Positions 1 to 6,484 are shown, numbered from the stretch's first letter. The stretch: 6,484 nucleotides of DNA from Chitinophagales bacterium (GCA_020848315.1 JADLAH010000086.1:1-6484), one strand, 5' to 3'. Numbers and translations are program-made. Notes: a model not told the origin generated them from the sequence alone.

Positions 1-17
1 AAAGTTGGTTGAATAAG

Positions 18-1247
18 ATGAAAAAAATGCGGTTCCATGGTATCCTGTTGCTATTGATAATCATAGCCGGCTGTACGAAAGTAACAGAAACGGAGAATCT
101 GTATCAGCTGCCGGGGCCAACCTATGCGGGACATCAATTCAAAGACAAACGAAGTGTTTTACAAATCGGCGCGGCACTGGAGCCCTATCTTGGTAGCGCC
201 GGTGTGCAGGCATTACAGCTGCAGTACGGTGTGACCGTGTACAGAGTGCGCTATCAGACAAAAAACTATAAAGGAGAACCGCTCATCGCCAGCGGACTGG
301 TGTACTTCCCGGATTTGCGCTATTTCTTTGTGCCGGTGATCAGCTATCAGCACGGAACGGCCATCAGCAAAGGCGAAGTGCCCTCCATCACCGCTGATCT
401 CGATTATTACGTTCCGTTTGTGCTGGCCAGCGAAAGCGGTGCCATCGTGTGCGCGCCCGACTACATCGGCATGGGTTTCAGCGAAGGCGTACACCATTAT
501 TTTGAACCCACAGAAGAGGCGAATGCAGTGCTCGATCTGATACGGAGCATTGGTGATTTACTGAAAAAAACCTACACGCCGCTCACGCACAACCGCGATG
601 TATTTCTGATGGGTTATTCGCAGGGCGGACATGCCACGCTGGCCGCGCAGAAAGCGATGGAAACCAACCGATGGTATGAATACAACCTGAAAGCCAGCGC
701 TCCGATGGCCGGATTTTTCAGCCTCACATCTTCCTCTCAGTTCGATGTGCTCACCGATTCCATTGACTATCCATTTCCTGCCGTATATCCGTTTCTGATC
801 AACAGCATTCAGGATACGCGAAAGGTTTTTCCCAACAATCAATCCATCTATGTATCACCATATGATTCGCTGAGCAACGTTTTGTTTAACGGCAATTACA
901 ACGCGGCTTATGTGAATGCGCAGTTTCCGGCTGCTGTCGGAAAAGTGTTTCAGTCTTCCTTTCTGGCGCAGCTGCGGAATGCGAACAGCGCGTTTTATAA
1001 AGCTGCCGCCTCTTATGACGTCATCGACGGGTGGGCACCGAAGGTGCCCACCCGTTTCTACCACAGCGAAGCAGACGAAGTCGCCTTCTACGACAACAGC
1101 GTCATCGCTTACCAGACATTCAAAAACAAAGGAGGAAATGTCGATCTCATCAACCTCGGAAATGTGAATCATCTCGACGGCAATATTGCGGCACTGGAAA
1201 AAGTACGCGCCTGGTTTTATCCGCAGATAAGGAAAGTGGCCTATTAA
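18..1247 (+). CDS. Lipoprotein alpha/beta hydrolase, secretory-lipase-like
   Basis: This is probably a cell-envelope esterase or lipase that hydrolyses ester bonds; the substrate cannot be told from sequence. The N-terminus is a lipoprotein signal: Met-Lys-Lys, a Leu/Ile-rich core, then a lipobox ending IAGC, with Cys19 as the lipidation site. The serine-hydrolase elbow is GYSQGG with Ser201. The likely catalytic acid is Asp353 in HSEADE, and the likely base is His385 in NVNHLDG. This order, the SEADE motif and the roughly 410-residue length fit the secretory lipase (LIP) group of alpha/beta hydrolases. The frame stays open to the left edge and a TTG at position 9 is possible, but ATG at 18 gives a standard signal peptide; ATG at 27 is a weaker alternative. 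Any promoter lies outside the window. A perfect hairpin lies in the coding sequence just before the Asp353 codons. The general fold and lipoprotein call are firm; the specific activity is inferred. Confidence 0.85.
   Translation: MKKMRFHGILLLLIIIAGCTKVTETENLYQLPGPTYAGHQFKDKRSVLQIGAALEPYLGSAGVQALQLQYGVTVYRVRYQTKNYKGEPLIASGLVYFPDLRYFFVPVISYQHGTAISKGEVPSITADLDYYVPFVLASESGAIVCAPDYIGMGFSEGVHHYFEPTEEANAVLDLIRSIGDLLKKTYTPLTHNRDVFLMGYSQGGHATLAAQKAMETNRWYEYNLKASAPMAGFFSLTSSSQFDVLTDSIDYPFPAVYPFLINSIQDTRKVFPNNQSIYVSPYDSLSNVLFNGNYNAAYVNAQFPAAVGKVFQSSFLAQLRNANSAFYKAAASYDVIDGWAPKVPTRFYHSEADEVAFYDNSVIAYQTFKNKGGNVDLINLGNVNHLDGNIAALEKVRAWFYPQIRKVAY
1028..1054. repeat. Perfect 12-bp inverted repeat with GAA loop inside lipase CDS
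   Basis: The left arm CGGGTGGGCACC (1028-1039) and right arm GGTGCCCACCCG (1043-1054) are exact reverse complements separated by GAA. Ten of the 12 pairs are G:C. The repeat spans codons for the segment WAPKVPT, about ten codons before the catalytic Asp. There is no T-run after it on either strand, so it is not a standard terminator. The protein segment it encodes looks like normal family sequence, not an inserted peptide. Confidence 0.9.
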
Positions 1248-1280
1248 CTTTTTGCCTCCTCAAATTAACTTCTTTTATCA

Positions 1281-1309
1281 ATTGGACGCCGGTATAGTGT
1301 TTAATTTTG
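1281..1309 (+). promoter_or_regulatory. Candidate Bacteroidota promoter for the thioredoxin pair
   Basis: A full match to the Bacteroidota -7 consensus TAnnTTTG occurs as TAATTTTG at 1302-1309. It is preceded at 17 bp by ATTG (1281-1284), a three-of-four match to the -33 TTTG. The element ends only 4 bp before the ATG at 1314, so transcription would start at or next to the start codon. Either the transcript is leaderless or this match is fortuitous and the genes are read through from the lipase 66 bp upstream. Confidence 0.45.
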
Positions 1310-1313
1310 AAAC

Positions 1314-1799
1314 ATGCTGTCCCGATTGCTCATTTGTACATGGTGTCTCTTGTGCTCCTTCCGCGCATTTTCGCAGGAGGCCGTGGTTCCTGTTTTTGGC
1401 TTAAAGGAATATCAGCAACGCGTGCAGCAAAATAACGACACCCTTTATGTGGTGAACATGTGGGCGACGTGGTGCAAACCTTGTGTGGAAGAACTGCCTT
1501 ATTTTGACAGCCTGCGTACGGAATGGAAAGACCGTCCGGTGCATTTCATCTGGGTGAGCCACGATGCCAAAAGCCGCACCAAACAGGTCGCAGATTTCTT
1601 ATCCAAAAACAATTACACCGCTGAAGTGTTTATACTGTCAGCGGGCAATCCGAATGTGTGGATTGATCAGATAGAACCGAAATGGTCTGGCTCTATTCCG
1701 GCGACTATCTTATACAAAAACGGCCAAAAAACGGGATTTCACGAAGGCGATTTTCCGGATAAGAAAACATTACAGGATTTTATTCACGCAAAACAATAA
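1314..1799 (+). CDS. TlpA/ResA-like periplasmic thioredoxin
   Basis: Predicted thiol-disulfide oxidoreductase acting outside the cytoplasm, of the kind that reduces disulfides in envelope proteins or cytochrome c assembly partners. Residues 1-20 form a signal peptide, with likely cleavage after the AFS stretch before Gln21. The mature domain begins with a beta strand (LYVVNMW) followed by the active site WCKPC, Trp53-Cys54-Lys-Pro-Cys57. The conserved cis-proline is Pro129 in SGSIPATIL. At 161 residues it is a single thioredoxin domain with no extra module. ATG 1314 is the only reasonable start, because an in-frame TGA lies at 1308-1310 and later starts would spoil the signal peptide. The signal peptide contains two cysteines but no lipobox. 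The next gene starts 2 bp after this stop, so the two are surely co-transcribed. The natural partner is unknown; the neighbouring thioredoxin-fold protein is a candidate. Confidence 0.88.
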   Translation: MLSRLLICTWCLLCSFRAFSQEAVVPVFGLKEYQQRVQQNNDTLYVVNMWATWCKPCVEELPYFDSLRTEWKDRPVHFIWVSHDAKSRTKQVADFLSKNNYTAEVFILSAGNPNVWIDQIEPKWSGSIPATILYKNGQKTGFHEGDFPDKKTLQDFIHAKQ

Positions 1800-1801
1800 T
1801 T

Positions 1802-2407
1802 ATGCAAAAATTACTCTTTACACTGCTGGCATTTGTCGGATTTTCCGTGGCAACAATGGCGCATGAAGGTTATCATGTGGGCGAAACCATCAGCAATTTC
1901 TCGTTGAAAAATGTAAATGGAAAGAACGTATCGCTGAGCGATTACAAAGATGCGAAAGGATTTATCATCACCTTCACCTGCAATCATTGTCCGTATTCCG
2001 TAGCGTATGAAGACCGTATCATCGCGCTGCACAACACCTATGCCGCGAAAGGCTATCCGGTGATTGCCATCAATCCGAATGATGCGGTGCAGTATCCGAG
2101 CGACAATTTCGAGAATATGCAGATACGTGCGAAAGAGAAAAAATTCCCGTTTGTATACCTGCACGATGAGACACAGGAAGTTGCTAAAAAATTCGGCGCA
2201 TTGCGCACACCACACATGTTCGTGGTACAAAAATCCGGGGATAAATATGTAGTAAAATATATCGGTGCCATTGACGACAACTGGGAAGATGCCGCTGCCG
2301 TGACGGAAAAATATGTGGAATCCGCAGTCAATGCTTTACTGAACGGACAAACAGTAGCCATACCAAATACGAAGGCTATCGGCTGTTCTATCAAATGGAA
2401 AAAATAA
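1802..2407 (+). CDS. Exported thioredoxin-fold protein, PRX_like1 (AhpC/TSA-related) type
   Basis: A signal peptide (about residues 1-20, ending ATMA before His21) precedes a redoxin domain that starts with VGETISNFSLKNVNGK, typical of AhpC/TSA and ResA-like proteins. The redox-active site is CNHC, Cys60 and Cys63, followed by proline in the pattern TCNHCPYSVAYEDR, which matches the peroxiredoxin-like PRX_like1 group. The cis-Pro region is LRTPHMFVV. The C-terminus IGCSIKWKK carries a third cysteine, Cys195; I recall this ending as common in the group. Such proteins are annotated as thioredoxin-family or peroxiredoxin-like, but their substrate is generally unproven. The start ATG lies 2 bp past the previous stop, implying translational coupling with the TlpA-like gene, which could keep this protein reduced. 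A terminator follows about 30 bp downstream and ends the unit. Confidence 0.87.
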   Translation: MQKLLFTLLAFVGFSVATMAHEGYHVGETISNFSLKNVNGKNVSLSDYKDAKGFIITFTCNHCPYSVAYEDRIIALHNTYAAKGYPVIAINPNDAVQYPSDNFENMQIRAKEKKFPFVYLHDETQEVAKKFGALRTPHMFVVQKSGDKYVVKYIGAIDDNWEDAAAVTEKYVESAVNALLNGQTVAIPNTKAIGCSIKWKK

Positions 2408-2435
2408 TCTCCTTTGTATTGCTTTTTTAAAGCAG

Positions 2436-2467
2436 AAAAACCCGCTTACAGTAAGCGGGTTTTTTTA
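2436..2467. terminator. Bidirectional rho-independent terminator
   Basis: A stem CCCGCTTA (2441-2448) with loop CAG pairs with TAAGCGGG (2452-2459). It is flanked by five A residues on the left and seven T residues on the right (2460-2466), so it gives a U-run in both directions. It lies between the converging ends of the exported thioredoxin-fold gene (stop at 2407) and the oligoendopeptidase gene (stop at 2484), and can serve both. A small TGCTTT/AAAGCA hairpin at 2420-2434 sits just before it. Confidence 0.92.
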
Positions 2468-2483
2468 TTTTATGCGTTATATG

Positions 2484-4199
2484 CTACGCCATTTTATCCA
2501 ACTCCTGCTGCAGGAACTGCATCAGATCATGCACATAGGAACGCGAGAAATTGAACGCCACACCGGCCGTTTTATAGACCTCCGGAATTGGTTTGGTGTA
2601 GCCCAGTGAAAGCGCATTTTTATACGACTGAATGGCAGCTGTTTTATCCTGTTTGTAGTTTTTCCAGACGGAAATGGCACCGAGTTGCGCGATGCCGTAT
2701 TCGATATAGTAGAATGGCACTTCAAACAGATGCAGTTGTTTTTGCCACAGCGCTTTTCGGTATTCTTCATAGCCGCTCCAGTCAGTCACTTCTGCCGACA
2801 ACCACTGATGAATCTCCAGCCATTTCTGTTCTCTTTCCTCCACCGTATGATTCGGGTTCAGGTAAATCCAGTGCTGGAATTTATCGATGATAGCAATCCA
2901 CGGCAGTATCAGCACGATGCCTTCCAGATGGGTCTGTATCGCGCGCTTTTTATCTTCCTCCGAATAGAACGCGGATAAGCCGTCAAAAGTCATCAGTTCC
3001 ATACTCATGGAAGCGAGTTCCGCAATCTCGGAAGTGATTTCCTGATCGAAATTATACGGCAACGTGCGCATCAGAAAAGAATGCACCGCATGTCCGGCTT
3101 CGTGCACCATCGTTTCTACATCGCGCTGCGTGCCGGCAGCATTCATGAAGATGAAAGGCACGCCGATTTCCGGCAAAGTCATATTGTATCCACCGGGCGC
3201 TTTTCCTTTGCGGGAGTTCAAATCGAGGAACTGCATATCGTTCATAATGCTGATACACTCCGCAAAAAACGGATCTGCCTGCCGCAGACATTGCACCGAT
3301 TTTTCCACCAGTTCCTCATCTGTGGTGAAAGGCTTCAGCGGCGCGTGTCCGCTGGTCTCCACTTCCAGATCATAAGGGCGCAGCGTGTCGAGTTGCAAGT
3401 CCGATTTTCTTTTTTCCAGGATTTTTTTCACGAGCGGCAGTACCTCCGTTTTGATGGCTTCGTGAAACTGCTCGCAAGCCGCCACATCATAGTCGAAACG
3501 GCCCATCTCCGCAAACATATAATCGCGGTAATTGGAAAAGCCTGCATTCAACGCCATGGTGTGACGCAGCTGTATGAGTTTGGTAAACAGATCATTCAAA
3601 GACTGTCTGTCTTTTTGTCTTCTGTTATTGATTTTTTCAAACACTTCCTTGCGCAGTGTGCGGTCTTCGCGCTGCAGCAATACTGCCGCCTGCGGCAAAG
3701 TGTACTCGGTGCCTTCGTGCTCGATGGTCATGGCGCCAATGGTGCTGCCATATTCCTGCGACAACAGTTGTATCTGCTGGGTGATGGGAATATTTTCCTC
3801 TCGAAAAAGGTCGAGCTGACTTTTCAGACTTCGGAAATACACAAAAAAGCGGTCCTGATCTAGCTCTTTCATAAACGGACTTTCCGCCAGTTTTTTATTG
3901 AGCTGATTCATTACCGTCATCCAGTTGGGCATCATATGCTCAATAAAATCTTCGTAGGCTTTTTTGTAGGCTTCGTCGTCCGTATCGCAGGTCTGACGAA
4001 TGTATCGCCAGCGGTATTCTTCATCCAGTACGGCATCTGTTTCACTGCGGTCTGCTATCCAGCGCAGCAATTCATCTGCTGAGGCGATGGCTCTTTCCGC
4101 CAGCGCGGTATAGAAAGGGCCGATGTCACTCCACTCGCGGATAACGAGATCCTGCGGAAGAAAATGGCGTTCCCTTCTTTTAACTTCTTTTGTTGTCAT
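2484..4199 (-). CDS. pepF: M3-family oligoendopeptidase F
   Basis: Zinc metallopeptidase that cleaves short peptides in the cytoplasm; no signal peptide or membrane segment is visible. The zinc site is HEAGH, His366-Glu367-Ala-Gly-His370, in the M3-typical context TMVHEAGHAVHSF. The third ligand is probably Glu394 in SEIAELASMSMEL, 28 residues after the first His, as expected for the family. The preceding GGYNMTLPEIGVPFIFMNA segment and the C-terminal YYIEYGIAQLGA segment, with tyrosines expected in the substrate site, are also typical of PepF. At 571 residues it is full length, with a helical N-terminal half. The start ATG (4197-4199) gives the highly charged N-terminus MTTKEVKRRERHF. It follows the DUF5606 gene by 33 bp without a clear promoter of its own, so they are probably co-transcribed. 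The symbol pepF is used in the family sense; the exact peptide specificity is not shown. Confidence 0.93.
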   Translation of the reverse strand: MTTKEVKRRERHFLPQDLVIREWSDIGPFYTALAERAIASADELLRWIADRSETDAVLDEEYRWRYIRQTCDTDDEAYKKAYEDFIEHMMPNWMTVMNQLNKKLAESPFMKELDQDRFFVYFRSLKSQLDLFREENIPITQQIQLLSQEYGSTIGAMTIEHEGTEYTLPQAAVLLQREDRTLRKEVFEKINNRRQKDRQSLNDLFTKLIQLRHTMALNAGFSNYRDYMFAEMGRFDYDVAACEQFHEAIKTEVLPLVKKILEKRKSDLQLDTLRPYDLEVETSGHAPLKPFTTDEELVEKSVQCLRQADPFFAECISIMNDMQFLDLNSRKGKAPGGYNMTLPEIGVPFIFMNAAGTQRDVETMVHEAGHAVHSFLMRTLPYNFDQEITSEIAELASMSMELMTFDGLSAFYSEEDKKRAIQTHLEGIVLILPWIAIIDKFQHWIYLNPNHTVEEREQKWLEIHQWLSAEVTDWSGYEEYRKALWQKQLHLFEVPFYYIEYGIAQLGAISVWKNYKQDKTAAIQSYKNALSLGYTKPIPEVYKTAGVAFNFSRSYVHDLMQFLQQELDKMA

Positions 4200-4232
4200 A
4201 AGATGTGTTTTTGAAAAACTACAGGGCTTTGG

Positions 4233-4640
4233 TTAAGCCTGTTCTGTTGTTTCCGGCTTTTTGATAAGATCAAGTGGTGCCAGAATCTGATACCATTTAA
4301 TCAGTTTTTTGATATCGGAGATATTGACACGGCTTCTGTCGAAATTCGGTAGAATGGTGGCCAGATAAGCGCGCAACTGATCATTGGAAGCATTGGCATC
4401 TACAGGAGGATTGGAGGCTTCCTGATTTTTCATTTCCAATAATACATCCAGCAAAGGAACGGTGTCTTCATCCGTGTATATGGCAATGTTTTCCAGAGGA
4501 GAAAACATGTGTAATCTGTTGGAGTAAAATTTCTTATTATCACCGTTTAATTCACACAGTATCAATCCATCATTACGATTGGCTACTATCTTTTTCAATC
4601 CTGCAATGCCGGTCACGGCAATAATTTCTCTGAATTCCAT
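4233..4640 (-). CDS. DUF5606 domain protein
   Basis: A 135-residue protein of unknown function, recognised as DUF5606 from its N-terminal pattern: FREIIAVTGIAGLKKIVANR, then a strand-rich stretch (DGLILCELNGDNKKFY) and the SPLENIAIYTDED segment. This N-terminal part, about residues 1-50, looks like a small beta-rich domain. The second half (about 56-125) is mostly helical and ends in a motif around ILPNFDRSRVNISDIKKLIKWYQIL. A short Glu/Thr-rich tail follows. There is no signal peptide or membrane helix, so it is likely cytoplasmic. The family is, as far as I know, confined to Bacteroidota and lacks an assigned role. It precedes the oligoendopeptidase gene by 33 bp and has a good promoter match immediately upstream, so it is probably the first gene of a two-gene unit. 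Confidence 0.85.
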   Translation of the reverse strand: MEFREIIAVTGIAGLKKIVANRNDGLILCELNGDNKKFYSNRLHMFSPLENIAIYTDEDTVPLLDVLLEMKNQEASNPPVDANASNDQLRAYLATILPNFDRSRVNISDIKKLIKWYQILAPLDLIKKPETTEQA

Positions 4641-4657
4641 ATCTGTATTTTATTCCG

Positions 4658-4688
4658 CAAAAGTAGGAAAATGTTGTGGAATAGCACA
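4658..4688 (-). promoter_or_regulatory. Candidate Bacteroidota promoter for DUF5606-pepF
   Basis: Read on the minus strand, TACTTTTG (4665-4658) is a full match to the -7 consensus TAnnTTTG. It lies 17 bp before the DUF5606 ATG, which leaves a short leader of roughly 10 nt. At 19 bp spacing upstream is TGTG (4688-4685), three of four for the -33 TTTG. Position, orientation and spacing all fit, and the element falls in the gap after the preceding gene's stop at 4712. Confidence 0.55.
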
Positions 4689-4711
4689 CGAAAATATGTT
4701 AATAGCAAACC

Positions 4712-6007
4712 CTATTGAGTAATCACCAGTTTTTGGGTGTACACCAGATTTTCCAGGGAAGATAAATAGTTCATTTTGAGCAGATACATACCCGGCGGCA
4801 GCGTTTCATTCACACTGATCTGCGCGGTGTTGTAATCATAGGTTCGTGCAAATACCTGACGGCCAGACAGATCGAACAACTGCATATTCCACTCGCCGAG
4901 GGTCACTTGTTTCGGCAGTTGAATCGTGAAATTGCCGCTGCTCGGATTCGGGAAAATATGCAATTTTTCCTGCATGATATTTTCGCGGATGCCGGTCACG
5001 CGTCCGTCGCAGTTGGCGGCAATGTTGTAGCAAAACTCGGCAATATGTCGTTGTGTGCTGTCGAGTACATCAAAATCTATCAGATTCAGGGTAAGAATGC
5101 TGGCAATATCGAGGTTGAAAAACGGCACGTGTCCGCGACCAATCCAATCTTCAAACTCACAGCGGATGCCTTCGCGGATGGCGACCGGATATTGTGCTTT
5201 GCCTCCGTAGAGTTTCGGCAGCATCGGCAAGTGGAACGGATGGTCGTAGTTGTACGGTACGATTTCATCGGCAGAGCCGTGAATCAGCAGCAAATCAATA
5301 CCGTTGTTTCTGATCCAGGAAGTGTCGAGCACCGCACCGGAAATACTGATAGCAGCTTTTGGTTTTACCACATCGAACTTATGTCGCAGGATATAATCCG
5401 AACTGTCGCCGGTGGCTTCAATGATCCAGTTTTGATAGTGCTGTGGCAACATTTGCAGACTATCGAGATAGGCGATGAACATCGTAGATACCGCGCCGGC
5501 AGACACTCCGCCGATAATGGCTTTTGAAGTATCTATGCGGTAGGGATTGCCGTTCTGATAGGTTAGCATCATGTGGTCAACGGCATCTTTGGTATCTATC
5601 AATGCGCGGGCCACCGCTTTCACCATCGTTTCTTCACTCAGCAAACCCAGCAGATTCGGTTCCTGACGATAGTCGATGGAAACAGTTACATAACCTCTTT
5701 GCGCAAAGTAATTACACAATAAAACGATATCCGGACTATTCTGATCGAGCAGTTTAAGATAAGCACCACCATGTATCAGCAGCATGACCGGGCGTTCCGC
5801 CATGGTATCGCCCTGCGGCTGATAGATGTCGTATTTCAATTCGATATAGGCACCGTCGCTTTGTTTTTTGCGGGCATATTTGATGTTTTTGGTAACATCC
5901 ACCTTTTCAAACACAGGCTTCAGATAGCGACCGTTGGTACAGTCCTCCGCATGGGCGGAAAAAACAACAAAAAGGGCAAATATAAACGTGTAAAAAAATC
6001 GGGTCAT
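4712..6007 (-). CDS. Secreted alpha/beta hydrolase with T9SS sorting domain
   Basis: Probable carboxylesterase-type enzyme exported by the type IX secretion system and released or attached at the cell surface. A signal peptide covers residues 1-20 (MTRFF, hydrophobic core, SAHA before Glu21). The hydrolase domain spans about 30-330: oxyanion-hole motif HGGAY at His79, nucleophile elbow GGVSAG with Ser169, likely acid Asp247 in HGSADEIVPY and likely base His293 in GRGHVPFF. A Por-type sorting domain occupies about 349-431, starting IFPNPSSGNFTI and ending in a short strand KLVITQ, typical of T9SS type A cargo. ATG at 6007 is preferred; an in-frame TTG at 6046 would put 13 extra, mostly polar residues ahead of a good signal peptide. 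Only a poor -7-like TATATTAG is seen upstream (6032-6025). The HGG motif favours the carboxylesterase/hormone-sensitive-lipase side of the superfamily; substrate is unknown. Confidence 0.88.
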   Translation of the reverse strand: MTRFFYTFIFALFVVFSAHAEDCTNGRYLKPVFEKVDVTKNIKYARKKQSDGAYIELKYDIYQPQGDTMAERPVMLLIHGGAYLKLLDQNSPDIVLLCNYFAQRGYVTVSIDYRQEPNLLGLLSEETMVKAVARALIDTKDAVDHMMLTYQNGNPYRIDTSKAIIGGVSAGAVSTMFIAYLDSLQMLPQHYQNWIIEATGDSSDYILRHKFDVVKPKAAISISGAVLDTSWIRNNGIDLLLIHGSADEIVPYNYDHPFHLPMLPKLYGGKAQYPVAIREGIRCEFEDWIGRGHVPFFNLDIASILTLNLIDFDVLDSTQRHIAEFCYNIAANCDGRVTGIRENIMQEKLHIFPNPSSGNFTIQLPKQVTLGEWNMQLFDLSGRQVFARTYDYNTAQISVNETLPPGMYLLKMNYLSSLENLVYTQKLVITQ

Positions 6008-6102
6008 AATGTGTATTTCTTGAACTAATATACGCTTTTTTTTCAAGCTATATTACATGCTATTCTTTGAAAAATAATGTTCTTATCTTTTGTTTATTCC
6101 TG

Positions 6103-6484
6103 TCACTCGGGCTGTTTTTCCCTTCGTTTCCTGCCTCTGATATCGTCCAGAAAAACGACGCCTTCAAACTGTTTTTTCTGAAACGGAAGATCGAGCATCG
6201 CCTGTCTGGGATGTTCGGTGCCATAAAGATTTATTCTTTGTGTGAAGCGGGTCGGATAATAGTTCATGTGTATAATGGTGTGAAAGGCTCTTTCGCGCAA
6301 ATCCGGGATTTGTTGGAGTTTGTCCCTGACCGATGCTGTTTTGCAGGCGGCAATTGCCTGCGCAACGAGTTCCTCGTCAAATTCGGAAGGTATAAAATCC
6401 GATGACATATCCTCCGCGGACGCCGGCAATAATCCGGCTCTCCACAAGCTATCGTGAATACCAAACGGAAATGGATCTGTCGGT
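6103..6484 (-). CDS. C-terminal part of an unrecognised protein, 5' end beyond window
   Basis: An open frame runs from the right edge to a TGA at 6105-6103, giving about 126 residues of the C-terminus. I do not recognise the family. The visible part has a Pro-rich opening (DPFPFGIHDSLWRAGLLP), then an apparently helical stretch with alternating charged and hydrophobic residues (SEFDEELVAQAIAACK through LRERAFHTIIHM). It ends with FEGVVFLDDIRG and a strongly basic tail, GRKRREKQPE. No membrane segment or T9SS-type ending is visible. The composition is protein-like and better than the opposite-strand frame over the same bases. The preceding residues continue open to the edge, so the TTG at 6447 is not taken as the real start. 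It shares strand with the T9SS hydrolase 95 bp downstream; whether they form an operon is unclear. Confidence 0.6.
   Translation of the reverse strand, partial: PTDPFPFGIHDSLWRAGLLPASAEDMSSDFIPSEFDEELVAQAIAACKTASVRDKLQQIPDLRERAFHTIIHMNYYPTRFTQRINLYGTEHPRQAMLDLPFQKKQFEGVVFLDDIRGRKRREKQPE

Noticed and set aside
3684..3697. Short inverted repeat TGCCGC/GCGGCA inside pepF
   Set aside because: The arms are 6 bp with a 2-base gap, which is common by chance in coding sequence of this composition and has no associated signal.
3081..3863. A 260-codon open frame antisense to the oligoendopeptidase gene
   Set aside because: It lies wholly inside a well-supported pepF gene, has no recognisable domain and no start signals, and its composition (rich in His, Phe, Arg and Gln) is typical of an antisense shadow.
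4701..4716. AATAG/CTATT hairpin overlapping the stop codon of the T9SS hydrolase gene, considered as a terminator
   Set aside because: The stem is only 5 AT-rich base pairs and lacks a proper T-run on the minus strand, so it is not a credible terminator.
4907..5527. A 206-codon open frame antisense to the T9SS hydrolase
   Set aside because: It overlaps conserved hydrolase and sorting-domain codons, shows no known motif, and is best explained as a codon-usage shadow.
6019..6047. CTTGAA and TTCAAG arms 17 bp apart upstream of the T9SS hydrolase, and a TATATTAG -7-like element between them
   Set aside because: Six-base arms with a long AT-rich spacer are expected by chance, the -7 match has one mismatch, and no -33 element sits at the right distance.
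6067..6405. A plus-strand frame from TTG 6067 whose first 24 residues look like a signal peptide
   Set aside because: The hydrophobic start lies partly in an AT-rich gap and partly antisense to a Lys/Arg-rich tail, which naturally reads as Phe/Leu. The rest is Cys-rich and unlike a known protein, whereas the minus-strand frame is more protein-like and continues to the window edge.

Overview
The window looks like ordinary chromosomal sequence from a member of the Bacteroidota, probably the Chitinophagales/Saprospirales side, though that finer placement is inference. Three things point there: a C-terminal type IX secretion (T9SS) sorting domain on a secreted hydrolase, a DUF5606 protein (a family known essentially from this phylum), and two candidate promoters with the Bacteroidota -7 element TAnnTTTG. 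I see no mobile elements, tRNA or rRNA genes, CRISPR arrays or phage genes.

Layout. On the plus strand come a lipoprotein alpha/beta hydrolase of the secretory-lipase type (18-1247), a TlpA/ResA-like periplasmic thioredoxin (1314-1799), and, 2 bp further on, an exported thioredoxin-fold protein of the peroxiredoxin-like PRX_like1 type (1802-2407). A bidirectional rho-independent terminator (about 2436-2467) separates these from a run of minus-strand genes. Read in their own direction, these are the C-terminal end of an unrecognised gene cut by the right window edge (6484-6103), a secreted alpha/beta hydrolase with a T9SS sorting domain (6007-4712), a DUF5606 protein (4640-4233) and a cytoplasmic M3-family oligoendopeptidase F (4199-2484). 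No stretch longer than 300 bases lacks a gene; the longest gap is about 95 bp.

How the genes relate. The two thioredoxin-fold genes almost certainly form one transcription unit acting on thiols outside the cytoplasm. Their promoter-like element sits so close to the start codon that the message may be leaderless. DUF5606 and the oligopeptidase probably share a promoter just upstream of DUF5606. The two alpha/beta hydrolases are from different subfamilies and use different export routes: one is a lipid-anchored lipoprotein, the other goes through T9SS.

I found no convincing new multi-gene system. The most unusual sequence signal is a perfect 12-bp inverted repeat with a GAA loop inside the lipase coding sequence, just before the codons for the catalytic acid. 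The potential leaderless promoter and the unidentified partial gene at the right edge also deserve a second look.
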